Positions 37,401-44,956 of a stretch of 64,000 nucleotides of DNA are shown here, piece after piece; position 1 is the stretch's first letter, and every line of letters begins with the position of its first letter. The translations under genes and the position numbers were made by a program. The DNA is from JBBDSV01 sp040904785 (GTDB taxonomy: Bacteria > Actinomycetota > Nitriliruptoria > Nitriliruptorales > Nitriliruptoraceae). Location of the stretch: contig JBBDSV010000097.1 in the NCBI GenBank assembly GCA_040904785.1, positions 3,589 through 67,588 of the forward strand, written 5' to 3'. The notes under the pieces were generated by a model. The model was not told where the DNA came from. It did not search any database and saw only the letters and a list, made by a program, of their open reading frames with translations.

Positions 37401-38725
37401 TCGGCGCGCGCGTCAGCCGGTGAAGCATCTGCCGTCGGGGCATCTGCCGATTGCGCATCATCAGCCGTCGCGTCCGATGGCGCGTCACGGGCCGACTCGG
37501 CGGTCGTGTCTGCGGCTGCTTCCCGAACGGCGCGCCCGTCTTTCGGTGACGGGTCTGCCGGTCGTCCCACGTCGGAGATGGGTGCCCCTGCCGCGCTGCC
37601 GCCGTCGGGTGCCGGCGGTGGGAACACTGCCTCGGGCGAGCTCACGCCTCCCGTTGGCGCGGGCGGCGGTGGCAGCGTCACCGATCCGGACGGCGCCCGT
37701 TGGGCTGCCGGAGCCGGTGCGGCCATTCGCGGGGGTGCCGGTGACGGGAACAGCTCCTCGACCGCTCGCGGGCCCGCGTGAGGCGTCATGACCGCCAGGG
37801 CCTCAGCTCCTCGTCGAACCCGGTCGTCGGCAGCGCTCGTACGCCCCTCAACCGCCCCGACGGGCAGGGCACGTGCCAGTTCGGCGAGCACCGAGGCTGA
37901 CGGCGCGACCGCGCAGGAGCCCAGCGTGGCGAGCACGAGATCGATACCCGCGTCGTCGAGCCCACGCGAACGGACCTGCGCCGCGATCGCCGCCACACCC
38001 GAATCGATGACCGCCGTGTCCGTGGTCGCCGCGATCCCGTGCGTTACGATGCCTAGCGCGTCGTCCATTGACCGATTGCCCGTAATGGCCAGCGCACGAA
38101 TGCTGATCGACGGATCATCGTCGGTGACCGCGTCGCGCAACCGCTGCGCGTCGATCCGATCGGGCACACGCTCGAGCGCTTCGAGCGCGAGCATCCGCAC
38201 GGAACGGTCCGGGTCGACGAGGGCACGCGAGACGACCGCGGCGGCTCGTGCGTCGAGGGCCGCACCAGCAAGTTGGCGCAACGCTCGCCGACGATGCTCG
38301 GCCTCCACGGACGCGAGTTGCTGGTCGAGCCAGTCCGGATCGGTGTCATCAGATGCTGCGGGCGGCTCGTCACCGGCCGCCACCGTGTCGTCGGCATCGT
38401 CCGTGTCGTCGACATAGCCGAGGAGTCCCCCGAACATGCCGATCCGCGGCACGTTCACGCCGGTCGCGCTCGACGTGCCTTCGTCCCCGTGCTGCTCGTG
38501 AGGTGTGCGGGCCGTGCCCGAAGGTTGCGTCGCGGCGCTCGCTGGTGGCGGCGGTGGTTCGATCGGTTCGGTCGGCGCCGGATCAGCGCCGTCGATCTGC
38601 GCGCCGGATTCGGCCGCGTTGGTCGGGGTGGGGGTATCGGCCGGCGAGTCCGCCTCGTCAGCAGACCCCGCGTCCTCGTAGGCAACACCGAGGAACGCGT
38701 CGAGAAGGCCGCGTTGACGCTTCAC
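34445..38725 (-). CDS. Giant HEAT-repeat scaffold protein, internally duplicated
   Basis: A 1426-residue soluble protein without signal or membrane segments. It contains two homologous modules. Each has a GGLLG motif (RIGMFGGLLGYVDD at 94-107; VGIIGGLLGLLEDE near 462), an acidic Pro/Ala-rich linker, and a HEAT block beginning RRRALR (about 144 and 635), with parallel phrases such as AVVSRALVDPDRSVRMLALE and TVVSDGLLDPDVEIRLLTIE. The second block continues as a long array of HEAT/PBS-like repeats to the C-terminus. A related short motif (GLLDAFLGVAYED) opens the protein. It probably forms a superhelical docking platform for the polysaccharide machine, taking the place of the TPR protein PelE; this is inference. 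ATGA overlap with the receiver gene. Confidence 0.82.
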   Translation of the reverse strand: MKRQRGLLDAFLGVAYEDAGSADEADSPADTPTPTNAAESGAQIDGADPAPTEPIEPPPPPASAATQPSGTARTPHEQHGDEGTSSATGVNVPRIGMFGGLLGYVDDTDDADDTVAAGDEPPAASDDTDPDWLDQQLASVEAEHRRRALRQLAGAALDARAAAVVSRALVDPDRSVRMLALEALERVPDRIDAQRLRDAVTDDDPSISIRALAITGNRSMDDALGIVTHGIAATTDTAVIDSGVAAIAAQVRSRGLDDAGIDLVLATLGSCAVAPSASVLAELARALPVGAVEGRTSAADDRVRRGAEALAVMTPHAGPRAVEELFPSPAPPRMAAPAPAAQRAPSGSVTLPPPPAPTGGVSSPEAVFPPPAPDGGSAAGAPISDVGRPADPSPKDGRAVREAAADTTAESARDAPSDATADDAQSADAPTADASPADARAEDSERSGPPADHVASSIPLRKVGIIGGLLGLLEDEADEEAPTPFRAPPAPVVGMEDGPSPADLDSERSGDGDDDGAPDIGPAPSRTTVHPLAARTAANTAAAVRSVATAAAGQPAGTLTTPAPGNMPPPPVAAAATLPPPPAAAPSVLPPPPGAAPAAPAPAPVAGPVGPPPASPDVLEALREDLGSFDVGRRRRALRALLGQQLDAATATVVSDGLLDPDVEIRLLTIEVLERAPHLVDLDVLQQVTLDRDPIVRTRGIELAGRSGDARVVERFVPHLLEEDDEDVLLAGLSAFASLARATDLAESHLDELCVLAGSVAERIRPAARRSLRAFARTLPLGDVVHRLGSEDDRIRAGAAALAYEADDDAATRAVARLVSDTDPRVQRWASAAVARTRGRPEPELGPAVELADEPDVAEQAPSRRKFDRRESAVLPGLVEALGDPKPEIREQSRKTLQRLRREEVERWITAQAETADAATLTRLIAATDALDLDTAAQPIAVAALRVLDEQSPAALLDAIHAYRHIHDVLNRWSASPSPRDRMAGMRLAVLTSNATSTPLLDGLRDPNANVRVVAAELAGRVGVTDRVGAELAERVRVDGSPRVKVAALAALDHAPQVHQIAAAQHGLADADRTVRLAVLDLLGHASDERDFELLARALRDDDREISQRAAVLLARHHAGEALALLWSQIRDNTGGIRHVIIDVLREVDAASLRRLATQALESEEPAARIAAIATLSHLEGDDEFPRLAAALEDPDSRVRIEALHALESYAGMYAIERFLAKLKDPSEDVRAVAVTVIGAMDDDTAWPHLVAAFDDPSESVRRALVATLRSCRSPVLIDLLVRELARPLHREVAAHLLARMGDTATDRLFDRLEAADDELRQVIVDELRAAGHAARLRDDLASPVASIRRRAVAVLRHIGDSETLEDVAECLHDPDPDVRVLAAEMLGDFPDPRAIEALRDAFGADPDMNVVAAIERSYRKLVGDE

Positions 38726-39123
38726 GAGCTCGCCTTGGCGCGTTGTGCCCGCGACCCCCAGTGGGCACGAAGATGCTCGAGAATCGACGCGTGCAACGCA
38801 TCCGCGGGAAGCGACTTGAGCGCAGCGAGACCGGCACCTGCCGCACGCGCGTGCGCCTGCGGTCGCTCAATCATCTCGATCACGAGCGTGCCGGCGTCGT
38901 TGAGCACGGCGCGAACGTCACCGACCGCCATGCCGGGCGTCGAGGCGTCGAACAGCAGAAGGTCGGCCTGTTCGGAGCGGCACATACGCACCGCTTCGAA
39001 GGCGTCCGTTGCCGTGCCGACGACCTGCCAGCCCCAGGTCGCTTCGATGATACGACGAAGGGAGTCGCGCGCTGCCGGAACGGCATCGGCGACCACGACG
39101 CGGATATCGACGGTCTCGTCCAT
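38722..39123 (-). CDS. Stand-alone receiver-domain protein
   Basis: A 133-residue CheY-like protein. The fold markers are IRVVVADAVPAARDSLRRII at the N-terminus, LLLFDASTPGM with a candidate phosphorylatable Asp in the expected strand-3 position, and AALKSLPAD with the conserved Lys. The acidic pair near the start is reduced to a single VADA Asp, so phosphorylation may be weak. It has no output domain. Being first in the eleven-gene operon and coupled to the HEAT scaffold by an ATGA overlap, it may signal to that scaffold by direct contact. Confidence 0.78.
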   Translation of the reverse strand: MDETVDIRVVVADAVPAARDSLRRIIEATWGWQVVGTATDAFEAVRMCRSEQADLLLFDASTPGMAVGDVRAVLNDAGTLVIEMIERPQAHARAAGAGLAALKSLPADALHASILEHLRAHWGSRAQRAKASS

Positions 39124-39131
39124 GGTGAATC

Positions 39132-39137
39132 ATCGTA
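39132..39137 (-). promoter_or_regulatory. Candidate leaderless -10 element of the polysaccharide operon
   Basis: On the minus strand the hexamer TACGAT (TAnnnT type) lies eight bases before the ATG at 39123, with no Shine-Dalgarno between. That spacing is typical of leaderless actinobacterial transcripts. A TTCCAC about 17 bases further upstream could be a weak -35. The evidence is sequence pattern only. Confidence 0.35.
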
Positions 39138-39193
39138 AGTTGTTCACGCGACCGTGGAATCCGGCGCACGTCGCGGAAGAACACGACCTTCGT

Positions 39194-39231
39194 CGTAGCA
39201 CGAAATGACTAACTTTCGTCGCATTCCTACG
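39194..39231. promoter_or_regulatory. Interrupted inverted repeat upstream of the polysaccharide operon
   Basis: CGTAG-n-ACGAAA, eight bases, TTTCGT, then CTACG after a seven-base interval: nested inverted repeats in the 122-base region between the response regulator gene (stop at 39246) and the operon's first ATG at 39123. It could be an operator for a LuxR-type regulator or the transcript end of the regulator gene. There is no T tract. Confidence 0.4.
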
Positions 39232-39245
39232 ATGCACATCGGACG

Positions 39246-39899
39246 TCAGTCGTCGTCGACGAGCCCTTCGCGCAACGCCTTGGCGACCGCCTGCGTCCGG
39301 TTGGCGACGCCGAGCTTGCGAAAGATCGACGTCAGGTGAGTCTTTACCGTCGTGGGTGCCAGGTGCAGCCGCGTGCCGATGTCGTCGGTCGAGTGACCGG
39401 CCACCAGTGCGGTGAGCACTTCCTGCTCGCGCAGGGACAGATCGGGCTGCGAAACTACGTCGGCGTGGCGTCCGAGCAGCCGCTGCGCCACCTGCGGATG
39501 CAGATAGAGACCCGAATCCGTGGTCGCGGTGCGGATCGCTTCGAGAAGTTGGTCGCTGCTGGCATCCTTGAGCAGATAGCCGGCCGCGCCGTGCGTGATC
39601 GCGCCCTCCACATATTCGCTGGAGTCGTAGGTCGACAGCATGATCACGGGCAGGTCGGGGTGCGCGTCACGAAGCGCGCGCAACGTCCAGATCCCATCGT
39701 GTTCGGGCATGCGCGCATCGAGCAGCACGACATCGGGCCGATGTTCGCGGGCCTGTGCCAGCGCCTGCGGGCCGCTGCCGGCTTCGTCGACGGTCAAGCC
39801 CAGTGCGGTCTCCAGCAGCAGACGTAAACCCTGGCGCACGACCTCGTGGTCGTCAACGAGCAGCACGCGCACCGCGGGACGCGTGGGTTCCGGGGTCAT
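39246..39899 (-). CDS. NarL/FixJ family response regulator
   Basis: A 217-residue two-domain regulator. The receiver has VRVLLVDDHEVVRQGL (acidic pair), the phospho-acceptor Asp in VVLLDARMPEHDG, the Thr/Ser switch in VIMLSTYDSSEY and the Lys in GYLLKDASSDQL. The LuxR-type helix-turn-helix is LSLREQEVLTALVAG to TVKTHLTSIFRKLGV. Its start overlaps the kinase stop by four bases (ATGA), so they are a matched pair. It ends 122 bases before the polysaccharide operon on the same strand and is the natural candidate to regulate it. Confidence 0.93.
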   Translation of the reverse strand: MTPEPTRPAVRVLLVDDHEVVRQGLRLLLETALGLTVDEAGSGPQALAQAREHRPDVVLLDARMPEHDGIWTLRALRDAHPDLPVIMLSTYDSSEYVEGAITHGAAGYLLKDASSDQLLEAIRTATTDSGLYLHPQVAQRLLGRHADVVSQPDLSLREQEVLTALVAGHSTDDIGTRLHLAPTTVKTHLTSIFRKLGVANRTQAVAKALREGLVDDD

Positions 39900-41083
39900 G
39901 CCGGCACCCGTACCCGGACGGTGGTGCCTTCACCGGGCGTCGAGTCGAGCGTGAACGTGCCGTCGAGCAGGCGTACCCGCGACTCAACAATCTTCAGCCC
40001 CTGGTGTGACCGCAAGTCGTCGGGCTCGGTCGGCTCCGCGGCGTCATCGACGCCCACACCCTGATCGATGACCGTGATCTCGAGGTCATCGGCGCGGAAC
40101 GACACGATGACGCGCGCATGGTCGACCTGCGCGTGGCGCCGCACGTTGGTCAGCGCCTCCTGCACGAATGCGAACCCCATCGACACCACGTCGGCGTCCA
40201 CGTCACGCGGCTGCCCCTGGACGTCGACGTCCGCGTGCACCCCCCACTGCGCACCGAAGTCGGCCACGAATCCGCGCAGCCCGGCGACGAGGTCCGTCCA
40301 GTCCTCCTCGGGTGGCGTGAGGTCGAAGATGACCATGCGCAATGACTCGAGTGCCTCCAGGACCGCGTGCCGGGCACCTTCGACCATCTCGCGCAGACGG
40401 TCGACGTCATCGGAGACGAGACGCACCACCTCGAGCTGCACGGCGACGTTGGTCAACACCTGCGTGATCCCCTCATGGATCACCGAGGCGATGCGCGCGC
40501 GTTCCCGCAGCAGCGACGTACGCCGAGACTCCTGCGCCGAACCACGCGCCGTGTCGGCCGCGGCAGCGATCCGGCCCGCGAGCATCGTTCCCTCGAGCGT
40601 CGATGTAGCGGGTGGCGAGCCATCGTCGGGCCACCAGCGTGACAGCGCCACGAGATCGTGCGCGAGCTGCTCGGCACGGATTGCCTCGGCAAGATCGAAT
40701 GTGGTGCCCAGTCCGCGCGTGCTCGAGATGAACTTCCGCGCCCGTTCGACGTCAGGAGCGACAAGTACGATCCGGGCCCGGGGGCCGCCGGGGACGATCA
40801 ACACATGATCGACACCTGCGGTACGCAGGCGCGCACCGGCATCACCTGCCTCACCGACATCAACCAGGGTCGCACGTTGCGACGCGTGCAGCCGACCATC
40901 GTTGAGCAACTGGGACACGATGCCATCGTGCAGAGACGGGTGATCGGAGCGGACATTCCAGACCTCACCCTCAAGCAACGCGATCGACCAACGCGACGCG
41001 TCGAGCTCCTCGCGGAAGGCCTCCAACCAGGCATGAATCGCCCGCGGTGGCGAATCCGCCGACGTCGCGGTGAACTCGTCCAT
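39896..41083 (-). CDS. NarX-type sensor histidine kinase (HisKA_3)
   Basis: A 395-residue kinase without membrane segments. Residues about 10-180 form an input region of unknown type, probably GAF-like. The HisKA_3 dimerisation helix carries ERARIASVIHEGITQVLTNV with the phospho-His; here the usual RELHD pattern is degenerate (ASVIHEG). The HATPase domain shows FVQEALTNVRRHAQ (N box), VIDQGVGVDD (G1) and SHQGLKIVESRVRLLDG. The ATG at 41083 has gagggtgg seven bases upstream. Cytosolic, so it senses an internal or membrane-permeant signal. Confidence 0.88.
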   Translation of the reverse strand: MDEFTATSADSPPRAIHAWLEAFREELDASRWSIALLEGEVWNVRSDHPSLHDGIVSQLLNDGRLHASQRATLVDVGEAGDAGARLRTAGVDHVLIVPGGPRARIVLVAPDVERARKFISSTRGLGTTFDLAEAIRAEQLAHDLVALSRWWPDDGSPPATSTLEGTMLAGRIAAAADTARGSAQESRRTSLLRERARIASVIHEGITQVLTNVAVQLEVVRLVSDDVDRLREMVEGARHAVLEALESLRMVIFDLTPPEEDWTDLVAGLRGFVADFGAQWGVHADVDVQGQPRDVDADVVSMGFAFVQEALTNVRRHAQVDHARVIVSFRADDLEITVIDQGVGVDDAAEPTEPDDLRSHQGLKIVESRVRLLDGTFTLDSTPGEGTTVRVRVPA

Positions 41084-41222
41084 ACCGGCCACCCTCGCGT
41101 CGCGCACCTATGCTTGTCCCTGCGGACGGGGCCCCTCGCGGAGCTCCGGGCGCCACGCTAACCCACGCCCCGGGAACGACCATGCACCGATCGACGCACG
41201 ACGACCGCGGTGCCGCCCGCGC

Positions 41223-41876
41223 GTGACCCCACCGGCCACGGTTGTTCTCGCCGACGACGATCCGATCGTTCGGCGCAGTGTTGCCGCGCTCCTGGATCCG
41301 GATGATTTCACCATCGTGGGGGAAGCCGCCGAAATCCGCACGCTTATCGCTCGGGTCCGATCCCACAGCCCGCAACTCGTGCTCACCTCAACCGTGCTCG
41401 GCGGCACACCGGTGTGGCCGACCATCGAGCAGCTGGTTGCGCGGACCGTCGCTCCCCGGGTCGTGGCGATGACGACGCTTCCCGACGCAACCGAAGCCGC
41501 GGCGGTGATCCGCGCCGGGGCCGCGGGGTATGCACGCACCGACGGGCCCGCCGACAGCCTCACTGCCGTCTGCAGGAGGGTGCTGCGCGGCGAGCTCGCA
41601 GCGACCGCCGAGGTCGCCGACACGCTCGTGAGCGCAATCGCTCTCACCTACGCGTCGGACGACCCACCCGACACTGGGCCGCTGACGACACGCGAACTCG
41701 ACGTTCTGCGGCATGTCGCACTGGGCTTGCGGACCCGCGAGATCGCCATCGCACTCGGCCTTGCGGACAATACGGTCAAGAACCACATGCGGTCCGTGCG
41801 CGCGAAGTTGCAGGCGCACACGAGCGTCGGTGCCGTTATGACGGCACTTCAGCGCGGCTACCTGCCGCGCACCTGA
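41223..41876 (+). CDS. LuxR-type regulator with degenerate receiver domain
   Basis: A 217-residue protein, GTG start. The C-terminal HTH is intact (LTTRELDVLRHVALGLRTRE to TVKNHMRSVRAKLQA). The N-terminal domain has the receiver fold and the acidic start TVVLADDDPIVRRS, but the strand-3 phospho-acceptor position reads LVLTSTVLGGTPVW, with no Asp, and the conserved Lys region reads AGYARTDGP, with no Lys. It is therefore probably a phosphorylation-independent regulator. It is divergent from the histidine kinase (139 bases between) and upstream of the EAL protein gene. Confidence 0.82.
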   Translation: MTPPATVVLADDDPIVRRSVAALLDPDDFTIVGEAAEIRTLIARVRSHSPQLVLTSTVLGGTPVWPTIEQLVARTVAPRVVAMTTLPDATEAAAVIRAGAAGYARTDGPADSLTAVCRRVLRGELAATAEVADTLVSAIALTYASDDPPDTGPLTTRELDVLRHVALGLRTREIAIALGLADNTVKNHMRSVRAKLQAHTSVGAVMTALQRGYLPRT

Positions 41877-41946
41877 CCGCGACCGCACGGCCGATCGGCA
41901 GTGCGCTAGGTTCGAACTGCGGGACCCCGGGAATCAGCGGAGCGAC

Positions 41947-43242
41947 ATGGCGAGAAGCGCGGCCAATCCGCAGAGCACGCGAACCGCGCGCCTTCTCGGC
42001 CTCGCACGCTGGCAGGCGTGGACCTGCGTCTTGGTGTTCTGCGCCGCGATCGCCGTCGGCATCATCCAATTCAACCTGGCAGCGACCACCGGATCTTTTC
42101 TGCTCGTGCTGCCGGTGACGCTCGCGGCGATTCGGCTCGGCACGCGCGCGTCGGTTCTGGTGGCCATCGCCGCCTCGGCGATCATCATCGGCGACGCCGC
42201 ACTCGACGGAGCAACGATGGCCTCGCTGGCGGCCGTCGCTCCGCTGTTCGCCGCGATACCCGTCCTCTTCATCGTCGCATGGCTGACCGGTGGCAGCATC
42301 ACCGCGATGGAGCACCGCCACCAGCAGGACGTGGCGGCATGGTGGGAGTCTGAGCTGGAGTTCTCGTCGACACCGACTGACGATCACGGCGTCGTCACCG
42401 ACGACCGCGTTCGGCGAATGGTCGCCACCGCCGACTTCTATCCCGTGTTCCAGCCCATCTATGCGCTCGACGACGGTCGGCTGCTCGCGGCCGAGGCACT
42501 CACACGGTTCGACAGCGAGCCGCCCGTCTCGCCGGCCATCTGGTTCGCACGCGCGGCCGACCTGGGTCTGGGCACCGACCTCGAACTCGCCGCGGTCCGC
42601 AAGGCCATCGACGCCTGCCGGTCGCTCTCGTCGCACGTCGCCGTAAGTGTCAACGCGTCCGCGGCGACGTTCGTCGAACCGTTGTTGCTCGACATCGTTG
42701 CGAGCACGCCGCGGACCGTGATGCTCGAACTCACCGAGCTCGAGCCGGTCACCGACTACACCGCATTGCGAAGCGCCATCGACCGGCTCCGGCAGGCAGG
42801 AGCGCGGTTCGCCATCGACAACGTCGGTGCCAGCATGACGAGCCTGAGACACATCGGGCGGCTTGCCCCGGACGTGATCAAACTCGACGGCGCACTGACG
42901 AATGACACGCGCGGCGATCCGATGCGGTGGTCGTTGACGCGGCGGCTGCTGCGCTATGCGCGGTCGTCGAACGTTGCACTCATCGCCGAAGGTATCGAGG
43001 TCGCCGAAGACCTGGCGGCGTGGCGGGAACTCGGCGTGCTCGGTGCCCAGGGCTACCTGTTGGGTCGGCCGGGGACACTGGCGTTCCCCGACCCGATCTC
43101 ATTTCCGTCGCCGCGACGGACGGTCCGGTCCGTCCGGCCGCAACGTAACGGCCGGCGTTCGCGTGCCGACGACGTCGAGGACACGCTCGCACCGTCCCAG
43201 CTGGGCGAGCATGCGTTCTTCGGCCATGACATCACCCCGTAG
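41947..43242 (+). CDS. Membrane-anchored EAL domain protein (cyclic-di-GMP phosphodiesterase-like)
   Basis: A 431-residue protein. Three or four N-terminal helices (about 20-120; MASE-like) precede an EAL domain. Motifs: AEALTRF (the EAL, about 184), VSVNASA, MLELTELEP, AIDNVGASMTSL, VIKLDGAL, LIAEGIE and LGAQGYLLGRP. Most metal and substrate residues are present, but the canonical Asp-Asp of DDFG is Asp-Asn here, which affects one metal ligand. The enzyme may be slow or act as a cyclic-di-GMP receptor. It lies close to the Pel-like locus, and Pel systems are controlled by cyclic-di-GMP. It overlaps the convergent cobUT gene by 11 bases. Confidence 0.87.
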   Translation: MARSAANPQSTRTARLLGLARWQAWTCVLVFCAAIAVGIIQFNLAATTGSFLLVLPVTLAAIRLGTRASVLVAIAASAIIIGDAALDGATMASLAAVAPLFAAIPVLFIVAWLTGGSITAMEHRHQQDVAAWWESELEFSSTPTDDHGVVTDDRVRRMVATADFYPVFQPIYALDDGRLLAAEALTRFDSEPPVSPAIWFARAADLGLGTDLELAAVRKAIDACRSLSSHVAVSVNASAATFVEPLLLDIVASTPRTVMLELTELEPVTDYTALRSAIDRLRQAGARFAIDNVGASMTSLRHIGRLAPDVIKLDGALTNDTRGDPMRWSLTRRLLRYARSSNVALIAEGIEVAEDLAAWRELGVLGAQGYLLGRPGTLAFPDPISFPSPRRTVRSVRPQRNGRRSRADDVEDTLAPSQLGEHAFFGHDITP

Positions 43243-44956
43243 GCCGACGCAGCACCTCGTCGAGTGTGCTCATGTCCGTGGTCACGCGTGCCGCCGCTTG
43301 CACCAGCGGCACGGCGAGCAGTGCCCCGGTGCCTTCGCCCAGCCGCAGTCCGAGGTCGAGCAGTGGTCGCAGGCCGAGCGCCTCGAGCGCGACTGCGGCG
43401 CCAGGTTCGGCCGACTGATGGCTCGCGATGAGGTATCCGGCGAGCGCCGGGACGATGTCGACGGCGATGAGTGCCGCCGCGGCCGAGATGACGCCATCGA
43501 GCACGACCGGAACCCGTCTGGACGCGGCACCGATCATGACCCCGACGAGCATCGCGTGCTCGAATCCGCCGAGCGACGCGAGACGTGCCCACGGATCGGC
43601 GGCGTCGCCATGCCGATGCAGCGCGTCGCCGATGACCTCGACCTTGTGGGCAACCCGCGAGGCGTCCCGATTGGCCCCCGGCCCCGTCACCTCCGCTGGC
43701 GCGCGACCGGTGGCGCTCGCAATCAGGGCCGATGACGCGGTCGTGTTGCCGATGCCCAGATCGCCGAGGGCGACGAGATCGACACCGTCGTCGACGAGCC
43801 GTGTCACGACGCGCACGCCCGCGTCGACGGCCTCGGAGCACTGCTCCCCCGTCATGGCGGGCTGCCGCCGCAGATCATGCGTCCCCGGACCACGGCGAGC
43901 ATCGACGACGGCGCACTCGGGACGGACGTGTGTCAGCGCGACGAACGTATCGACGTCGACCGCGCTGCACCCGGACGCTGCACCGCGCATGCCGGCGTCG
44001 ACAAGGATGATGTCGGCGCCGACCGTGCGAGCGATGGCGTTGATCGCCGCGCCGCCGTTGGCGACCGTGCGGAACATCGCCGTGGTCACCGACTGCGGCC
44101 AGTCGGATACACCCTGCGTATGCACACCGTGATCGCCGGCGGCGACGACGACCGCGGGCTGCAGCGGCGCCGACGTCGGCACCCGCCCGGAGATCGCGGC
44201 GAGCTGCGCGGCGAGATCTTCGAGCATCCCGAGGCTTGACGGCGGTTTGGCGAGCCCCGCCTGGTGCTGCCGTGCCGCGGCCAATACGGCGGAGTCGATC
44301 GGGCTGATGTCCGGCAGGGCGCCAGCCTTCCATCGCGTTCGCGGCGGCGTCGCTGTCGACGTGTCCACCGCTTGTCGCTCAGCAGGAGCAACCGGTGCGG
44401 GCAGGGGCAGCGGGCGGCCGGCGACGATCAACAGCGCTTCGTCGGCGTGCCGGGACAGGACCTGCGCCACGACGCCATGCAGGTCGACGTAGGTGCGTGC
44501 ACCGGCGCTGGACGCATGCACGCCGAGTCCCGGTTGCCCGGCGATGACGATGGTCTCTCCACGCCGTGCGCGTGCGGCGTCGACGATCGCGGCGACCTCA
44601 CGCCCGAGTGCGTCCTCGACCGCAACACGTTCGACAGCGCTCGGACCGTCTGCGTCGAGGTCGACGCCAAGCGTCAGCAGCAGTTCGGCCAGCCACGTGT
44701 CGAGCGCGTCGACGATCACGGTCGCACCGACCGGTGCGTCGGCGAGTTCTTCGCCGACGGCAAACGATTCACGGGTCTGCCACCCAGCGGGGCGATCCGC
44801 CCGATGCCGGGCGACGCGGGCGGCGAATTCCTCATCGCGTACGGCCGCCGGCGTGATCACCACGACGGGCCCGCCGTTGCGTTGCGCGCGCCGGATCGCG
44901 TACGTGCTCTTGCCGGACTTCTGTCCGCCAACCACCAGCACGAGGCGTGACGTCAT
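43232..44956 (-). CDS. cobUT: Fusion of CobU and CobT for cobalamin nucleotide-loop assembly
   Basis: A 574-residue bifunctional protein. Residues 1-190 are CobU, adenosylcobinamide kinase/guanylyltransferase: P-loop VVGGQKSGKSTYA, the His of RHRADRPAGW that forms the GMP adduct, and IVDALDTWLAELL. After a linker (about 190-215), residues to the end are CobT, nicotinate-nucleotide:dimethylbenzimidazole phosphoribosyltransferase: AAGDHGVHTQGVSDWPQSVT, GDLGIGNTTASSAL, and the C-terminal catalytic Glu region LGEGTGALLAVPLV. CobU and CobT act in the same branch. The ATG overlaps the cobS stop by four bases. It is the last gene of the first riboswitch-controlled operon. Confidence 0.93.
   Translation of the reverse strand: MTSRLVLVVGGQKSGKSTYAIRRAQRNGGPVVVITPAAVRDEEFAARVARHRADRPAGWQTRESFAVGEELADAPVGATVIVDALDTWLAELLLTLGVDLDADGPSAVERVAVEDALGREVAAIVDAARARRGETIVIAGQPGLGVHASSAGARTYVDLHGVVAQVLSRHADEALLIVAGRPLPLPAPVAPAERQAVDTSTATPPRTRWKAGALPDISPIDSAVLAAARQHQAGLAKPPSSLGMLEDLAAQLAAISGRVPTSAPLQPAVVVAAGDHGVHTQGVSDWPQSVTTAMFRTVANGGAAINAIARTVGADIILVDAGMRGAASGCSAVDVDTFVALTHVRPECAVVDARRGPGTHDLRRQPAMTGEQCSEAVDAGVRVVTRLVDDGVDLVALGDLGIGNTTASSALIASATGRAPAEVTGPGANRDASRVAHKVEVIGDALHRHGDAADPWARLASLGGFEHAMLVGVMIGAASRRVPVVLDGVISAAAALIAVDIVPALAGYLIASHQSAEPGAAVALEALGLRPLLDLGLRLGEGTGALLAVPLVQAAARVTTDMSTLDEVLRRPTG

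Noticed and set aside
21008..39123. Classification of the locus as a canonical pel operon
   Set aside because: Only PelF and PelG are recognisable. PelB, PelC, PelD and PelE are not seen, and most genes have no pel counterpart.
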